Assembly (NCBI GenBank): GCA_963678675.1
Contig: OY783199.1
Coordinates: 22,010,909 to 22,074,908, forward strand
Origin: Xiphydria camelus
Lineage: Eukaryota > Arthropoda > Insecta > Hymenoptera > Xiphydriidae
Reading direction: 5' to 3'
Length of the DNA stretch: 64,000 nucleotides
This document shows positions 10,300 through 21,900 of the stretch, one piece after another. The stretch's first letter is position 1. Each line of letters opens with the position of its first letter. The position numbers and the translations under genes were made by a program. Under the pieces are notes generated by a model that was not told where the DNA came from, did not search any database, and saw only the letters and a program-made list of their open reading frames with translations.

Positions 10300-10393
10300 C
10301 TCTTAAGCTGAGGTAGGTACTCCTGATTCTAACCAGACCTAGAGTGCAATCTGATAAGAATCAGGCGTACCTACCTGATAGAAGAGCTTAAGC
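10300..10393. repeat. Inverted repeat inside the Tc1/mariner-type MITE
   Basis: CTCTTAAGCTGAGGTAGGTA and CTCCTGATTCT at the left pair with AGAATCAGG, TACCTACCT and AGAGCTTAAG at the right, forming an interrupted hairpin. Confidence 0.7.
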
Positions 10394-10438
10394 TATTGAT
10401 TGAAGAGTCTTAAAAAGCAGTTGCCAATCCTACTTAAA

Positions 10439-10692
10439 CTGAGGAAAAAGATCTAGTTGAATACGAACCTAATAGACAAATTTATTTGAGATAAATAGGA
10501 ATTTATTCACATCTAACAAAAGTCTTTTTGAATTAACTAATATAAATGTTTTGTACATCCTTTTAATTGAGTACGAATCTAGTAGAACATTTATAATATT
10601 TCATTCAAATAGATTTCCATTCAATGTGAAATTCCTATTTACGTCAAATAAATTTGTCTATTAAGTTCATTTTCAACTAGACCTTCTTTCTG
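10439..10692 (+). mobile_element. GGTCTAGTTGAA-family MITE, copy 1 (nested)
   Basis: Inverted ends: GATCTAGTTGAATACGAAC at the left and GTTCATTTTCAACTAGACC at the right, followed inward by AATAGACAAATTTATTTGA and its complement. The same family at 55259-56417 is interrupted by a Helitron, so this copy serves as the empty-site reference. It lies inside the 10152-10803 element and is therefore younger than it. Confidence 0.75.
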
Positions 10693-10803
10693 GATGTAAA
10701 TTCTTCTACTCATCGCAATCAATCAACGATGACGCTCATCGTCTACAGTTCCACAAAATCGTTTACCATATTTGCTATGTCGCAGATCCAATGATTCGCC
10801 CTG

Positions 10804-12811
10804 TATGTACATGCACCTTACGTGGGATTGGATTCCTTTCGCAAATAACTCCGGCTTGAGGGTATCTGTCGGTCAATTTATACCCAGACGTGTAATACCG
10901 CGCGCCTTCGCAGGCTCTGAATAAAAACGGACGTGCGATAGTCGCCGATATAAAATCGCGGTGCTCCCGGCACGCTTTTCGCGCGACCAAATCCCGCGCG
11001 TGCGTAACCTACACATATATACACGAACGTGAATACGAGCACGCGCGCGGTTAGCCAAAATCGTCGACTCTATATACAGCCAAAAACGGCGAACGCCGCA
11101 GCATACGCTTTCCGTTCGTTTATATCGTCGGAATTTAATCAGCTAAAAGCTCCCGGTTCGTCGCTTTTATGACGTGTTTGGTTTTATTATTCGCTCGCAC
11201 CCCTTTTCGACCGCTTTACGTTGCCGTCGTAGTTGGGCGAGTACCTCTGCGATCGTCTGTCCCCTCCCCCACCTCCCTCATTCCTCCACCCTCCCCCTTT
11301 TCCCCTTCTTCGAAATAACGCTTACAGCTATTAAATTTTTCGTCCATCCCAATGCCGCTGGATGCTGCCGGGATAATACTCCACGTGGACGGCGGGTCGC
11401 TCGCGTTTTTCCCTTCTCCGTACGATCCGTCGCGCGGGACGCGCCACCAACCCTGTCCGAGAACTCGCCCCTCCGTCTACCTTTAACATCTGTAAATTCG
11501 CTTCCAGACGCGCGCGACGTGCCTCGGACGATTCCGCGGGACGAAGAAGAGGGACCAGGGGCACGGGGTGGAGGATGAGGAGCCAGATCCGGACATTTCC
11601 CCCATTCCAAGGCGCTTCTTATTAATTGCCCGACGTTGGCCCGTCGGACGTTGGTTTTCGACAAGATTCCACGAGAATTCGTTGCCCGCCCAAGAGGAGG
11701 AATGGGGGAATGATAAATCACGGTGGGATCCATCTCGCGCGGTTGAAGGCCGCAAAATTCCGCCTCTATTGCGACGGTTTTCGCGTTTGTCTCCGCGTTT
11801 CTCGTTTTTTCGTTGGCCCCTTCGGTTTCCGACGCCACTGAGAAACGGATGAACGACTGCCGACGCGGCCGGCCAAATGAAAAGCTACCGATTGTTTGTG
11901 CGCGCTCTGAGTTTCATTTAATTTGCCGCCCTCTGGTCGCCGAAGCCGTTGTTCGGTGTGATGCAGGTATCGATGCGGTGCTCTAGTCTTTACAGGCGCT
12001 TCTGCTGTCCCCCTCCCCTCTTGATTCAGGTGCCTTGTAAAGCTCGGCGAACGATGAATCTTCGTTGGGGGCTCGATCGTAGAACAATGATGCTCGAAGG
12101 CGATCGAGGGAATTCGATTTCTTTGGTCCGAGTCGTTTCTTTATATCTCTTTCTCGGCATCTTGACCCTTCTCCTTCGTGAGTGGAAAGTTGGTATTTTT
12201 GACTTGATAGCAATGTATTTATAACGGCATTTCCCACTTTCTTTGTTTATCCATAAAGTTGATAATATTGCAATGGTAATGGAACTAAAGTGCAGCAGCT
12301 GCAATTAATATGTCTCATGACGTGATGACCTATCAAATCGGAATACATTCAGAAACAAAATGTACGATGCATCTTTGAGCATTTCTATCTTGATGAATCG
12401 TCTGACATTTTAATTACAACTACTGCATTCCAACTATATTTATACTGCTAGAATATGGCAAACGTAAGGTATACCACGTACAACTACATTTCCTTTTAAT
12501 TATTGCCACAGCTCCCTAAATAGTCACGTGTGATCGTTACGAGTGTCACCGACGTTTATGCAAACTACAACAGTCGATTATTTTGAAGCCTACATTTATT
12601 TTGTCACGTTAATTTTAAAAGATAACTAATCTTTAACAAACATTATTAAGCTTATGTTATAACGTGATTCAGATGAATCGTTGTAATTATTGAAGCAACG
12701 TAGGTATTTACCAAAAATTGTGTTTCCATCAAATTCATGTTTAGTATTTTATTTGTATTACTTTGAAATTATTCAATGTTATACATGGCTTGTTTATTCA
12801 TAAGGTACAGA
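10804..12811. other. CpG-rich unique DNA, no supported gene
   Basis: From about 10870 to 12240 the DNA is CG-dense and yields long overlapping ORFs on both strands (11174-11852). They overlap in four or more frames and look like products of base composition. The remainder to 12811 is AT-rich with nothing recognisable. A host promoter or first non-coding exon could be hidden here; I cannot show one. Confidence 0.35.
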
Positions 12812-13253
12812 CCCTATTAAAAGGATTTCACAGATTCCCATAGGCAATTTCTGTGGTAATCTGATGTGCCTTTGGTTTCAGATATCCACTAAAAAAGTTT
12901 GAGAAGGACGAATAGAAATTCATTGGATTCTATTTGTACCCGAGATGATACATAGGGATTTACCGAATTTTATAAATACGTATCAGTAAAAACAAATAAA
13001 GTCCCATAAATAAAATAAAAACCTATATACACGCCTCTCTGTTCGTAATTATTAATAGAAAGTTACAAGATTGTATTTTTTTTTACAAATACACGTAGAA
13101 CCCAATACATTCTTCTCCACCCCTCTCAGATTTTTATTCGTGGGTATCCGGAATTGCTGCGTCAGCAACACATCAAATTCTCATGGCAATTCTATGGAAT
13201 TCTTATCTACAAGTTTTTTATGAGCATCTGTGATACCTATTTTTTCAATAGGG
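12812..13253. mobile_element. CCCTATT-ended TIR element
   Basis: Left end CCCTATTAAAAGGATTTCAC, right end complement CCCTATTGAAAAAATAGG followed by TATCACAGAT. The pairing continues in broken form with CACAGATTCCCATA against CACAGATGCTCATA. The 442-bp interior has no coding capacity. No clear target duplication. Confidence 0.6.
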
Positions 13254-14088
13254 AAACTTTAATACATTTGAAAATCTACATGAGCTAAAGTTGCTATACG
13301 ATTTACGTGTATTAGTCTATTTGAATTCCGCCCTTTTCTTTATCAGTGACAGCAGAGGATGCAACTCAATTATTTACAATTCCTCTCTCGAAGTGGGCCC
13401 AAGCGCTGAATATTTTTGAACGCACTCTCGGTCGATCTCCGAGAGCAAAACAAAGTTTCAACGTCTGATTGGCCTTTGGAAAGACATAAATAATTGATAC
13501 GCACCCACGCCTTCTAGCTTGATCCGAATCCACTTCTTACTTTTCCTCTCCTGTTCGCTTTCGGTGAGTGGCCCTGAAAAGGAATGTCTATCTAATTCTT
13601 CAGGAAAGAGAAATACGGGAGTAGAGGGGTGCATGAAATCTAGTTTGACGTCTATTCCCGAAAGCGAGACTCTGACTCAAAAAGTCATATCGATTTTAGA
13701 AAGATTCCCTCCCACCTCTAGGAAGCCTCGTTCGGATATGGAAGGATTAATAGCTCGGTAACGGGTCGTTATCTTCAGCGAAACCGGATAGTTTTCCGGC
13801 AGCGCGAACCAATCGACGGTACAGGCTCCGATGGCGCGCGAATCGGCGGGTCGAAGGGGGTACAAAACCGGCGCCGCTACCTTCTGCATATGGATCCCTG
13901 CATTAACATTTCAGTGCGGGTTGGAGCGGCGCACCGAAACGGAGTCGTTCAATATTTATACAATTAGATGGGGCGCCAGAGTTGTCCGTTCATTCGTCTA
14001 GATAAAAGGTCCGTGTTCGGCCGGCGCCGGAAATTATCCGCCGGTAATCGACCTGGAATCTGCTTCGAGCGTAAAGGAAATTTCCCCG

Positions 14089-14091
<3 letters not shown>
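13254..14091. other. No recognisable feature
   Basis: Mixed-composition DNA with an 80-codon open frame at 13519-13761 that lacks any recognisable domain. I do not call it a gene. Confidence 0.35.

Positions 14092-14138
<47 letters not shown>
14092..14138. repeat. (CT)n microsatellite
   Basis: Uninterrupted CT tract of about 46 bases. Confidence 0.97.
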
Positions 14139-14139
<1 letters not shown>

Positions 14140-14517
14140 CGTCATTTCCGCGATACGCTCCTCTCGTAACTTCCCGTGTACATGTGTTAGAAGGGATGCG
14201 TTTCGAGTATTCCGATCTGAATTTTCAGATAAATTTTTATCCACGTTTTCTCAAGCTGAGGATAGAGGGAGAACATTTTATATTCTGCATGATTACTCGC
14301 TCACGAAAGTTACAGCTTAGTGGACTTAAAGAACCTTTATATTTGCTGCTTGCTGGTAGGTATACTACCAGAAGGAAAGTTTCATTAATTCATTCATTTT
14401 GTTCGGATGTGAAAAGAAGCAAAGATAACAAATTTCATCGATTCAGAGAAATGTTTTCTTGGAAACTATTGAAAAGAGCGATTTTTTGATTTAATGACAT
14501 TTTTTTTGTGTGTAAAA

Positions 14518-14897
14518 ACACTGAGAAAAAATTGCTTGAATCGATTTATTTGGTTTGAATTATTTGAAGCGATTAAATATATTCTTAATTTAAATAATTG
14601 TGTTCAATTCAATACCCGTCTGTTCACAACTAATATATGCTTAATCATTATAAGTAGATATTTAGTTGCTACAACTTTACATATTTAGTCCGCCATATAT
14701 GACTATTTATATACAGTTGGACCATGCAAGTCAGTATTTTTTTAGTGCGACTACTATTTATTCACATTGATTATGCTTATACTTGATGTAAGTAAACAAG
14801 TATTGAAATAAACACGATTTCCTTAACTTGAATTATATATTATTGTTTCGAATAATTTCAACCAACTAAATCTTTCAAACAAATTTTTTTTTCAGTA
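14518..14897 (-). mobile_element. CACTGAGAAAAA-family MITE, copy 2
   Basis: Reverse-orientation relative of 9561-9934. The ends are ACACTGAGAAAAAATT and AATTTTTTTTTCAGTAT. The shared middle includes CTTTACATATTTAGTCCGCC. The two copies differ by substitutions and small indels, so they are old. Confidence 0.75.
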
Positions 14898-15278
14898 TAG
14901 TCATCGAGATCAAATTTTAATATAAAATCTATCCTTAATATTATGGATATTACTAATTTTACATATCACTCCCCGCGAATCTAAAAATAGTAATACCTGG
15001 GTATGCATAGCATTAATGACAATGACCACACGAGTCTTGAATTCTTTTAATCTATCCTCGCCTCGTAGCAGCGGGGATTTATCGAGAACAATGACTATCG
15101 TTGCATATATGTAGATACACATACACCTAGTACACGTACGAGTACATGCCGAACGGGGAAAAAAAATGGTTGTAACCTATTTTTTATAACACGTGATTCG
15201 AAAGTGGTGCTTTTCATGCTAGTTTTACGGGACGAAAATAGCAAATTGCACGCTAGGATAGAAAAAACTACTAACTCA

Positions 15279-15428
15279 ACCGTCTTATTTTAAGACACCT
15301 ACATGTCTTAAAACTTGAGGTCACTTTTAAGACGTTTAATACCGTCTTAATACGTTAAGACACTTCAAACGTCTTATACTAAGACGGTTAGATGTATTGG
15401 AATATAAGACTCCAAAAACGTCTTGCAA
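15279..15428. repeat. Left AAGACG/CGTCTT subterminal array
   Basis: About ten copies of CGTCTTA, TAAGACG or the variant TAAGACA/TGTCTTA in both orientations within 150 bases, with irregular spacing of roughly 10-20 bases. Confidence 0.85.
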
Positions 15429-15826
15429 TAATTATACACAAATGTATAATTTTCAAACGTATATGTGAGCGCGAAATTATTCATAGTCAATATGAATACA
15501 TTACAGGCGGGTCAATAAACATCGAAAATGTAATAATTTTTCTCATCAGAGTAATATTATAAAGTTCGATATTAAAGAAATTCGTTGAAAATGTATTCAA
15601 ATCCACAATGAATCCAGCTCTCACAAATCGAAACACTCTGAAATAAACACATCGCGTCAAAAAATTTCACTAATACTAATAAAAATATTGAAATAATGAT
15701 GAATGTATATCTCTAAGGGAAAGGTATTTTTAGTTATTTAAATGAAAAATCTAGAATTATATTGTTTTCACTTTATTGGTGATTGAGAAAACAAAATTTA
15801 TTCCAACATGAAATAAAAATATATTT

Positions 15827-16240
15827 ACCGTATTTTTCAACTCGTTCGAGAAGACTCGCAGTTTCTTCAGTCTCAAAAAGTTCATCCACCTTGTCAACTG
15901 GAGGGGGTTCTGTGTAAACAACCTTCCCACCTGTGCTGTCTTTTAGGTTAGTTGTTGGCAATATCACTTGCGTTGGAGACTACACCAGCACAATATTCAA
16001 TTCACTATGGTCATCAATTATGCTGTCATCCGGGTCATACCACATGTCCGATGCTTGATGTTTTTTTGAATGATAATGTCTGTTTGCTATCATCAAACAA
16101 TGCTGGATCGCGAGCATATAATTTCTTAAACTCTTCCAACACAACTTCAGCGTCAGGCTGATTATCTCGTGAGAGAAATCTAACACACTTGCGTCGTTGA
16201 CCTAATGCACAAAACACTGTTTTTTCTTTTTTTTCGACAT
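15827..16240 (-). pseudogene. Decayed first exon of a transposon-borne protein
   Basis: Reading the minus strand from an ATG at 16240, a homopolymer-A slip moves the frame, after which VFCALGQRRKCVRFLSRD and EEFKKLYARDPALF follow to about 16040. A second slip leads into YDPDDSIIDDHSELNIVLV, then LPTTNLKDSTGGKVVYTEPP and EETASLLERVEKYG, ending at a good donor GGTAAAT (15832-15826). The segments read as one exon of about 130 codons with two frameshifts and a real-looking splice donor. The fold resembles small ubiquitin-like/PB1-like N-termini seen in uncharacterised arthropod proteins, which is only a guess. It lies in the AAGACG element, so element-encoded origin is likely. Confidence 0.4.
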
Positions 16241-16373
16241 TTTTTCACAGAAAAACATGCACAGCAAACAACCTCCGGAAAATGACGTGCTTGTTGGCCG
16301 CGTTGAATTTTACAGAAAGTGAGTTGAGGTGAGGTCGAAAAAGGAGGGGAAGGTCCCGTTACCTAACAGTACA

Positions 16374-16550
16374 GGGGCCCCTTTCTCGAACTCGCTCGTA
16401 TCTGCGTGCACGCATCTTAGCGAATAGACCAATCAGGATCAAGTATTCCGTTGTGGTGGGGTTACGGACAACGGAATACTTGATCCTGATTGGTCTATTC
16501 GCTAAGATGCGTGCACGCAAAGATACGAGCGAGTTCGAGAAAGGGGTCCC
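16374..16550. repeat. Hairpin with about 80-bp near-perfect arms
   Basis: Arms 16374-16454 and 16468-16550 differ only by a 2-base indel and one or two substitutions; the 13-base spacer is GGTGGGGTTACGG. Motifs inside each arm include GACCAATCAGG (CCAAT-box-like), GCGTGCACGC and CGAACTCGCTCGTATCT. It lies just upstream of the exon at 15827-16240. A foldback MITE or a gene-conversion-maintained palindrome are both possible. Confidence 0.9.
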
Positions 16551-17052
16551 AGTAAAGTACGCTAAACCCTGTTCCAACCGAGCCGAAAACCGTATACCGA
16601 ACGGTACACGTCATGTGCAGTAGAGTGCGCTCGTCGGTTTTTTCCTCGGGACCGGCGATACTTGAGTAAAGAGAGAGTGTACAAATTTTCTGTAAGCGGT
16701 ACGCGACATATACGGTTGATGTGTAGACATTTTTTATTAAAAAATAATAAAAAGAAATAAAGGATATAAATTCGGCTGATGTGTTGACATTGACAATGAA
16801 TAGAATTCAACCTGAAAATGAACTGTCATGCTCGATGTGTTTCTTTAATTGTCAGTCAAATGAAATTTTGTTTGAAAAGGTTTCTATCTTGCTTCGTTTC
16901 CAATATAATCAACCACTCAAATTTCATTCACTCAAAGCCCTTTTGAGGGTGACCGGAAACTTTTCGGGGGTAGTGTATATCTAAGGTTACATGTGAATAA
17001 TGATGCTTGACGTCACAGTTAACAAGACGCGTTTGAAGTGTATTACTTTTGT

Positions 17053-17316
17053 AAGTGTCTTACTATTTTAAGCAACTTATTCATTTAAATGTCTTATACC
17101 TGAAGAAGTGTCTTACTTTAAGACGATTAAGCGTCTTTATCTTAAGACAGTATCATGTGTCTTATGATTTTAGACGGAAAATAAATGTCTTTTTGAGAAA
17201 AGACAGACAAACGTCTTGGAATAAGACGGTTAAGTGTCTTGAATTTCTGATCAATACACTTAACCGTCTTATTTTACGTCAATAAGACACTTTTCCGTAT
17301 TATTTTAAGACGTTTC
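17053..17316. repeat. Right AAGACG/CGTCTT subterminal array
   Basis: About fifteen copies of AAGACR/YGTCTT in both orientations over 260 bases, mirroring the left array. Several are paired head-to-head, for example ACACTTAACCGTCTTA following TAAGACGGTTAAGTGTC. Confidence 0.85.
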
Positions 17317-17478
17317 ATCGAGAGGCCGGTTTGTAGTGAAGTTGAGCTCGCGCATGCGCAGTTTATACTTGCTTCACTTTCGTCCCTTGGGTGAATTTTC
17401 GTTCACTTTCGTCCCTGAAAATTAGCATGAAAAGCACCACTTGCATGCACTTGTTATAAAAAGTATCGCGTGTAACAC

Positions 17479-18911
17479 GGACCAAACGCGGCGGCGCCGA
17501 CGAGTGTGATTGCAGCCCTCGCTTCGCTCGGGCAACAAACTTCGCACTCGCGTCGGCAATCGCAAACTTTCAGCCCTTGTTGCACAATATACTATTTTTC
17601 TGCGACACGATCGCTGCTAAGAGACTAAGAACAATGGCGAAAAGTACAACAATTCGAGCGCCGGTGAATTTCATTCTTCAAGTACTCATGTGTGCAAAAA
17701 ACCGCGTGTATCTGACATCTCATATATACGGGGTGGGAAACTTAACTAAAACTACTGAAATACCTCCACGCATTTTTTTCCAATCATTAAAAAACTTTCG
17801 TAGGAAAACATATAGAGCGTGCAATCGAGAGAACAGAGTATGATGGAAATTGTAATGGGGGCTAGATAAATCCTTGTCGAATCCTTGACACATCTTTGTA
17901 TAATGTTTTACGATTTTTATTAGGGAAGGGTAATAAAGATAACTGATATTGATTAAGTGCCGGATTGAATCGAGTAGACGAATAAAAATATTGTTCGATA
18001 TTTATCACAGTGGCACTTATACGCTCTTCTTATTTTCAGCAGACTATATTTCCTTATTCTAAATGATTTATCGGCTGAACGAAATAGAAAACGCTGGAAA
18101 TAATAATGTTTCCATTTGCATCGATCAACTCGTCGCCAGCATTGCCAAAGCTTTTCCTCAAACGTATTTCATAGTCAGTACTAAAAGAAATGAAATATTC
18201 CTTATTAGGTCAAGTCACCACAGTAGCCATAAATATTCACGAAGCACCACTTTTCAATAAGGAGATCATTTGCAGTTGTCCCAACTATAATAAATGGCAC
18301 CCAGCCGGTATAACCGGCCAGACGCGAGTAAGTATACACATTTACGCGTCTGTTAGTAGTCTCCATTGACAATTCCTCTCCGGCGGAAAAAGGGTGTATA
18401 CGAAAGAAAGGGAGGGAGGGAGAGAGAAAAAGAGAGGGGAAGAAAGAGTGCCTCGTAAAAAGCTCCGCTCCCTAGAACCCAGCCTCTCGTTGGTTTTTTC
18501 CAGCTTGGCGCGCGCCGATATCATCCTGGAACCGAGGCAGCACCACCGAAGAAGGGTGGAACCAACTAAACGGGTGCGAAGTTGTCGTAAGTCGAACGAG
18601 AGTAGACGCGCAGGAGTACGAGTGGAAGGGAGGTTCGGAGTAGTTGCGTTCGCAGGTGGTACGAGGGTTGAGTCATGGTTCGGTAGGGTGGATGCACCCG
18701 GAGAGCAGACCGCGGGGTGACTAGGGTGCCTGCTTGGCTGGCTGGCTGACTGGCTGGGGTTGTTTATAATAATTTGAAGTAAACGGAGCGGAAGAGCTTG
18801 CGGATATGAGGCTCTCCCAGTTCTAACCCCCTGAACCCCCTGCTCGACTCTGAGAGTCTGACTCGCGAGGGGTGGCTTCGTCTGCAACCACTCCTGTGGC
18901 AACAGCTATTC
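17479..18911. other. Unique DNA; CpG/GA-rich from 18.4 kb
   Basis: No repeat or gene that I can support. The 186-codon minus-strand frame at 18342-18902 lies in GA/CpG-rich sequence, overlaps a plus-strand frame (18394-18720) and has low-complexity composition, so I do not call it. Confidence 0.35.
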
Positions 18912-18934
18912 TATCTCTCTCTCTCTCTCTCTCT
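18912..18934. repeat. (CT)n microsatellite
   Basis: Short CT run followed by further CT-rich DNA. Confidence 0.9.
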
Positions 18935-19618
18935 TTCGTCTCCCCTCTCTCTCCCGAGAGAAGTTCTTGAGATAGAATAACCACATGACGTCAACCACCG
19001 GAACTGCACCGAATTCCCTCGAGCGTTACGCATTTATGCGCCGCGAGTTGTCGCCCCCCTCCTACATCGCTATACGCGAGACTGGATACTGGGTGGAAAA
19101 TCTCAGTCTGGACCACTTGTCTTCGAGATTGCGGGGTGGGTCGGGAACACGTTTCGTACGTCACGATAATGATGATAAATCGTTCATCGAGTCTCGTGGA
19201 AAGTCTAGACTTTATCGGAATCTGTACTTCTCGAGAGTAAAGTATAACGACGCACGGAAAGACTGATACCAGTAAATTTTACTGTATTTACAATAAAAGA
19301 GGTACACATAAGGGTTTCCAGGTGTTTATACTGTGTTCAAGAACAATTTTCCCTTAGAAAGTAGTAAATTATAATGTAAGCTACCACGATTTAATATTTC
19401 CAAATGAAAAATTATTGTACCGCACTATATAAAATCATCTGAAACTCTCCTGATGTGTACTTCTTTTATTTTATACATACAGTAAAATCTATTTTCCTCA
19501 CTTATGCTCATTTCGAAGCCTTTTCCAGTCTATTTTTAGACCGTAAGATGGCGTTTTTCTCGCGTGACACCGACCAGGAGTCCGCAAGCTGTTAAAAGCA
19601 CTTTACCCCGACTGGCGC

Positions 19619-19750
19619 GATTGCTTAATCCGAAGTGGGTTCTTTTTTCAAACTGATGAACGCAACGTGAAATGAGCCGCATATACTTCTGTTTGTTTTG
19701 TTTTGAGAAATGGGCATTCGTGAGAAAAAATATTGTATGTCATTCGACTG
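19619..19750 (+). repeat. Dispersed repeat, copy 1 (partner 56557-56685)
   Basis: About 130 bases match 56557-56685 in the same orientation at high identity, including CCGAAGTGGGTTCTTTTTTC, CGCAACGTGAAATGAG and GGGCATTCGTGAGAAAAAAT. No coding capacity. Probably an internal or terminal fragment of a transposon. Confidence 0.8.
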
Positions 19751-19863
19751 AAATGCTCGGATTTTTAAGACTGTGTTTAGGTCCTCCCACCATACCTCGT
19801 GTTACGACCTAATTAAACACAGCCTGACAAAACCTCGGATTTCCGCCTAATGACATAACATAC
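19735..19863. repeat. Imperfect hairpin
   Basis: TGTATGTCATTCG, CTCGGATTTTT and CTGTGTTTAGGTC on the left pair with GACCTAATTAAACACAG, AACCTCGGATTTCC and AATGACATAACATAC on the right. It overlaps the end of the dispersed repeat at 19619-19750 and may form one element with it. Confidence 0.5.
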
Positions 19864-19865
19864 TA

Positions 19866-20993
19866 GTTCCTTTCTGAAATATAACTTTCGAGCGTGGAAA
19901 CAATCGACGAGCCGGTTCGCGTACCATGGTCACCTAAACAAACTCATTTGCACCTGTCCTAAAATAGCGTCCCCGCAATTACGAGTACATCATGTTTTTT
20001 TCATGTTGCACAAAGCTTTTACGATTCGCGCGCCAGCTGCAACTACATACGAAATCGCTGCACGTCACGACATACGGCGAAGAAAAAAAGATCAACCGTG
20101 TCGCGGAGGGCTAATAGCGGCGACCGTAAAGTACGAACGAATCGCTCGCGTGACGCTGCAATTACGAGGTCGCGGGTGAGAAAGGAAGAGAGGGGGTTTG
20201 CGAATCAATCAATAATTTCGAGCTACAAGTTCGAAATGACGCGATTCTCGTGACATTTTCGTGACGAGAAGGAGCGATCGACTGAAATCACCATCGAATG
20301 GCATGGCGTTGTCTCCCCGGAAGAGAGTGATCGGCGGCGGCGAGGGTTGCGCGGCGTGGACGACGCTGATGGTGGACCGATAACAATTTTACGCGAGAGT
20401 AGCTCGCCTCAAGGAATTCACGTGTTTAACGAATGCATCTACCTCCATACAACAGGGCGCATTGAAATAAAAAATGCCGCAATAAAAGCGAAACGGATTG
20501 AAGAGCCTCGCATCTGCTCGTAGATTATGTATGTATATGTATATATGTATGTATGTATAAAAATCGCGGCATGCTCTGTTCGGGCTCTATGTACATTTAA
20601 ACGTTCTCGACCAGCCGCGATCAATACGCTTTATCGGTGCGAGAATAATGATCGGCGAGTATTTTCACGCCGGTCAAAATATTTCAATTTTTATTATTTT
20701 TACATTCGACGGGAAAATTTGCGGATTTAACGTTGGAAAGGGCGCAGAACGGTACAGTGGAAATGGAGAATGGAATAAAACGAAGCCAACGAAAAGTCAA
20801 AAACGTGCGCGTAATTAGCGTGATCGACGTGCTTTATAACGCTCGGTATATAAATGTTGTAAAAAATTGACACTTCCGAGTAAAAATATAATGGACGTAC
20901 AAAATATGAGAGAGTAAAAATAACTATTTTGCGTCAATTTTCCATCACCTATATGATTTTAATTCTTATATTAATCATCAGATAGAGTTAAGC
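19866..20993. other. No recognisable feature
   Basis: Mixed DNA with short ORFs only. ATGTATGTATATGTAT-like simple repeats lie at 20527-20560. Confidence 0.4.
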
Positions 20994-21222
20994 ATACCAT
21001 ATGAGGCTAAGCTTACTCTCGCCAAGAAAGAAACTTCAATCACACTATTATCTCATTATTTATGAACTTTTGGCTTATATCGATATCAGACTTTATATTA
21101 TAGATAAAAATATAATTTTCAAAAAAGGGTTTATACAAATATGAGCCAAAAGCTCATAGATAATAAGATAATAATTATTGAAGTTTCCTTCTTAGCGAGT
21201 AAGTTTAGTCTCATATGGTATT
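20994..21222. mobile_element. TACCATATGAG-family MITE
   Basis: The left end ATACCATATGAGGCTAAGCT and right end complement ATACCATATGAGACTAAACT are inverted, followed inward by AAGAAAGAAACTTCAAT against AAGGAAACTTCAAT and a pair containing ATGAACTTTTGGCTTATAT. A partial right end recurs at 51186-51247 and the central part is similar to 61437-61560. Confidence 0.75.
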
Positions 21223-21900
21223 ATTTTCGATTAAAAATTCTTCAGAATAGTAAGATTTTCATGCTGAATATTTTTATTATCTTTCATCCACGTTCCACCC
21301 AAGTATAACAAAAGTCCCACGTGAAAATCTTATTATTCTAGAGAATACTTAAACGAAATGGATACCCGGGTACTCGGTTAGTGACGTAATGATTAATCGT
21401 GCCTCTCACCCTGCTATACCAAAATCTTCGAGCCTCGCGAAAATCAAAGGCGACCCGTGGGAGGGTATACGATTCAGAAGTGGATGTATAAACACTTCTC
21501 CTATAGGCGCTTGCGAGAGAGGGATTAAGGTCAGCTTAAATAGGACGCGGGGTAACGACAGTTCTTAATTACGGATGCGAAGCAGCCTGGACAAACAATT
21601 TGGGGTGAAATACGATTAATTTAACGCGCGTGGTCAGTCGAATATCGTATATACGTACTTCTGTACACGAAGAGAAATACGATGCAAGCTTTCGCTTAAT
21701 AAGAAGGATAATTCTCGTGCGTTCGCGTGTGTAATACATTGTGAATGGATTCAACATAAAAACGGTTCTATCGATCGTTCTCGCATTTTCGCTAACAGAT
21801 CGCTCTTTTGACAGAAGAGCTTTGTTCTAATTTCAGTTTATTTCCGCCTTTTTATTTATCACGAAGAAATAAAAACAAGTGAAAATCAAAGACTACCCTG

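Larger units (their letters stand above)
10152..10803. mobile_element. Tc1/mariner-type MITE with TA duplication
   Basis: The left end CAGGGTGAATCATTGGAT pairs with the complement of the right end ATCCAATGATTCGCCCTG; the inverted match runs about 63 bases. TA flanks both ends (10150-10151, 10804-10805). TA duplication and CAGGG termini fit a Tc1/mariner derivative. The interior holds an inverted repeat (10300-10393) and a second, nested MITE (10439-10692). Confidence 0.75.
15169..17478. mobile_element. 2.3-kb TIR transposon with AAGACG subterminal arrays
   Basis: The TIR of about 70 bases contains TTTTTATAACAC, GTGGTGCTTTTCATGCTA and GGGACGAAA at the left (15171-15239) and complements at the right (17404-17477). 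Both ends then carry arrays of AAGACG/CGTCTT words (15279-15428, 17053-17316). The interior has a minus-strand exon remnant (15827-16240), a strong hairpin (16374-16550) and AT-rich filler. Long subterminal arrays suggest a DNA transposon with multi-site transposase binding, as in some hAT or Mutator-like families, but I cannot assign a superfamily and no catalytic domain is visible. Confidence 0.65.

Noticed and set aside
11174..11852. ORFs of 71-186 codons on both strands
   Set aside because: They overlap in four frames in CpG-rich DNA, with Arg/Pro/Ser-rich low-complexity translations and no domain.
13968..14489. 173-codon plus-strand ORF
   Set aside because: Held open by the (CT)n tract; no recognisable domain on either side.
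18342..18902. 186-codon minus-strand ORF
   Set aside because: GA/CT-rich, overlaps a plus-strand frame, no recognisable domain.
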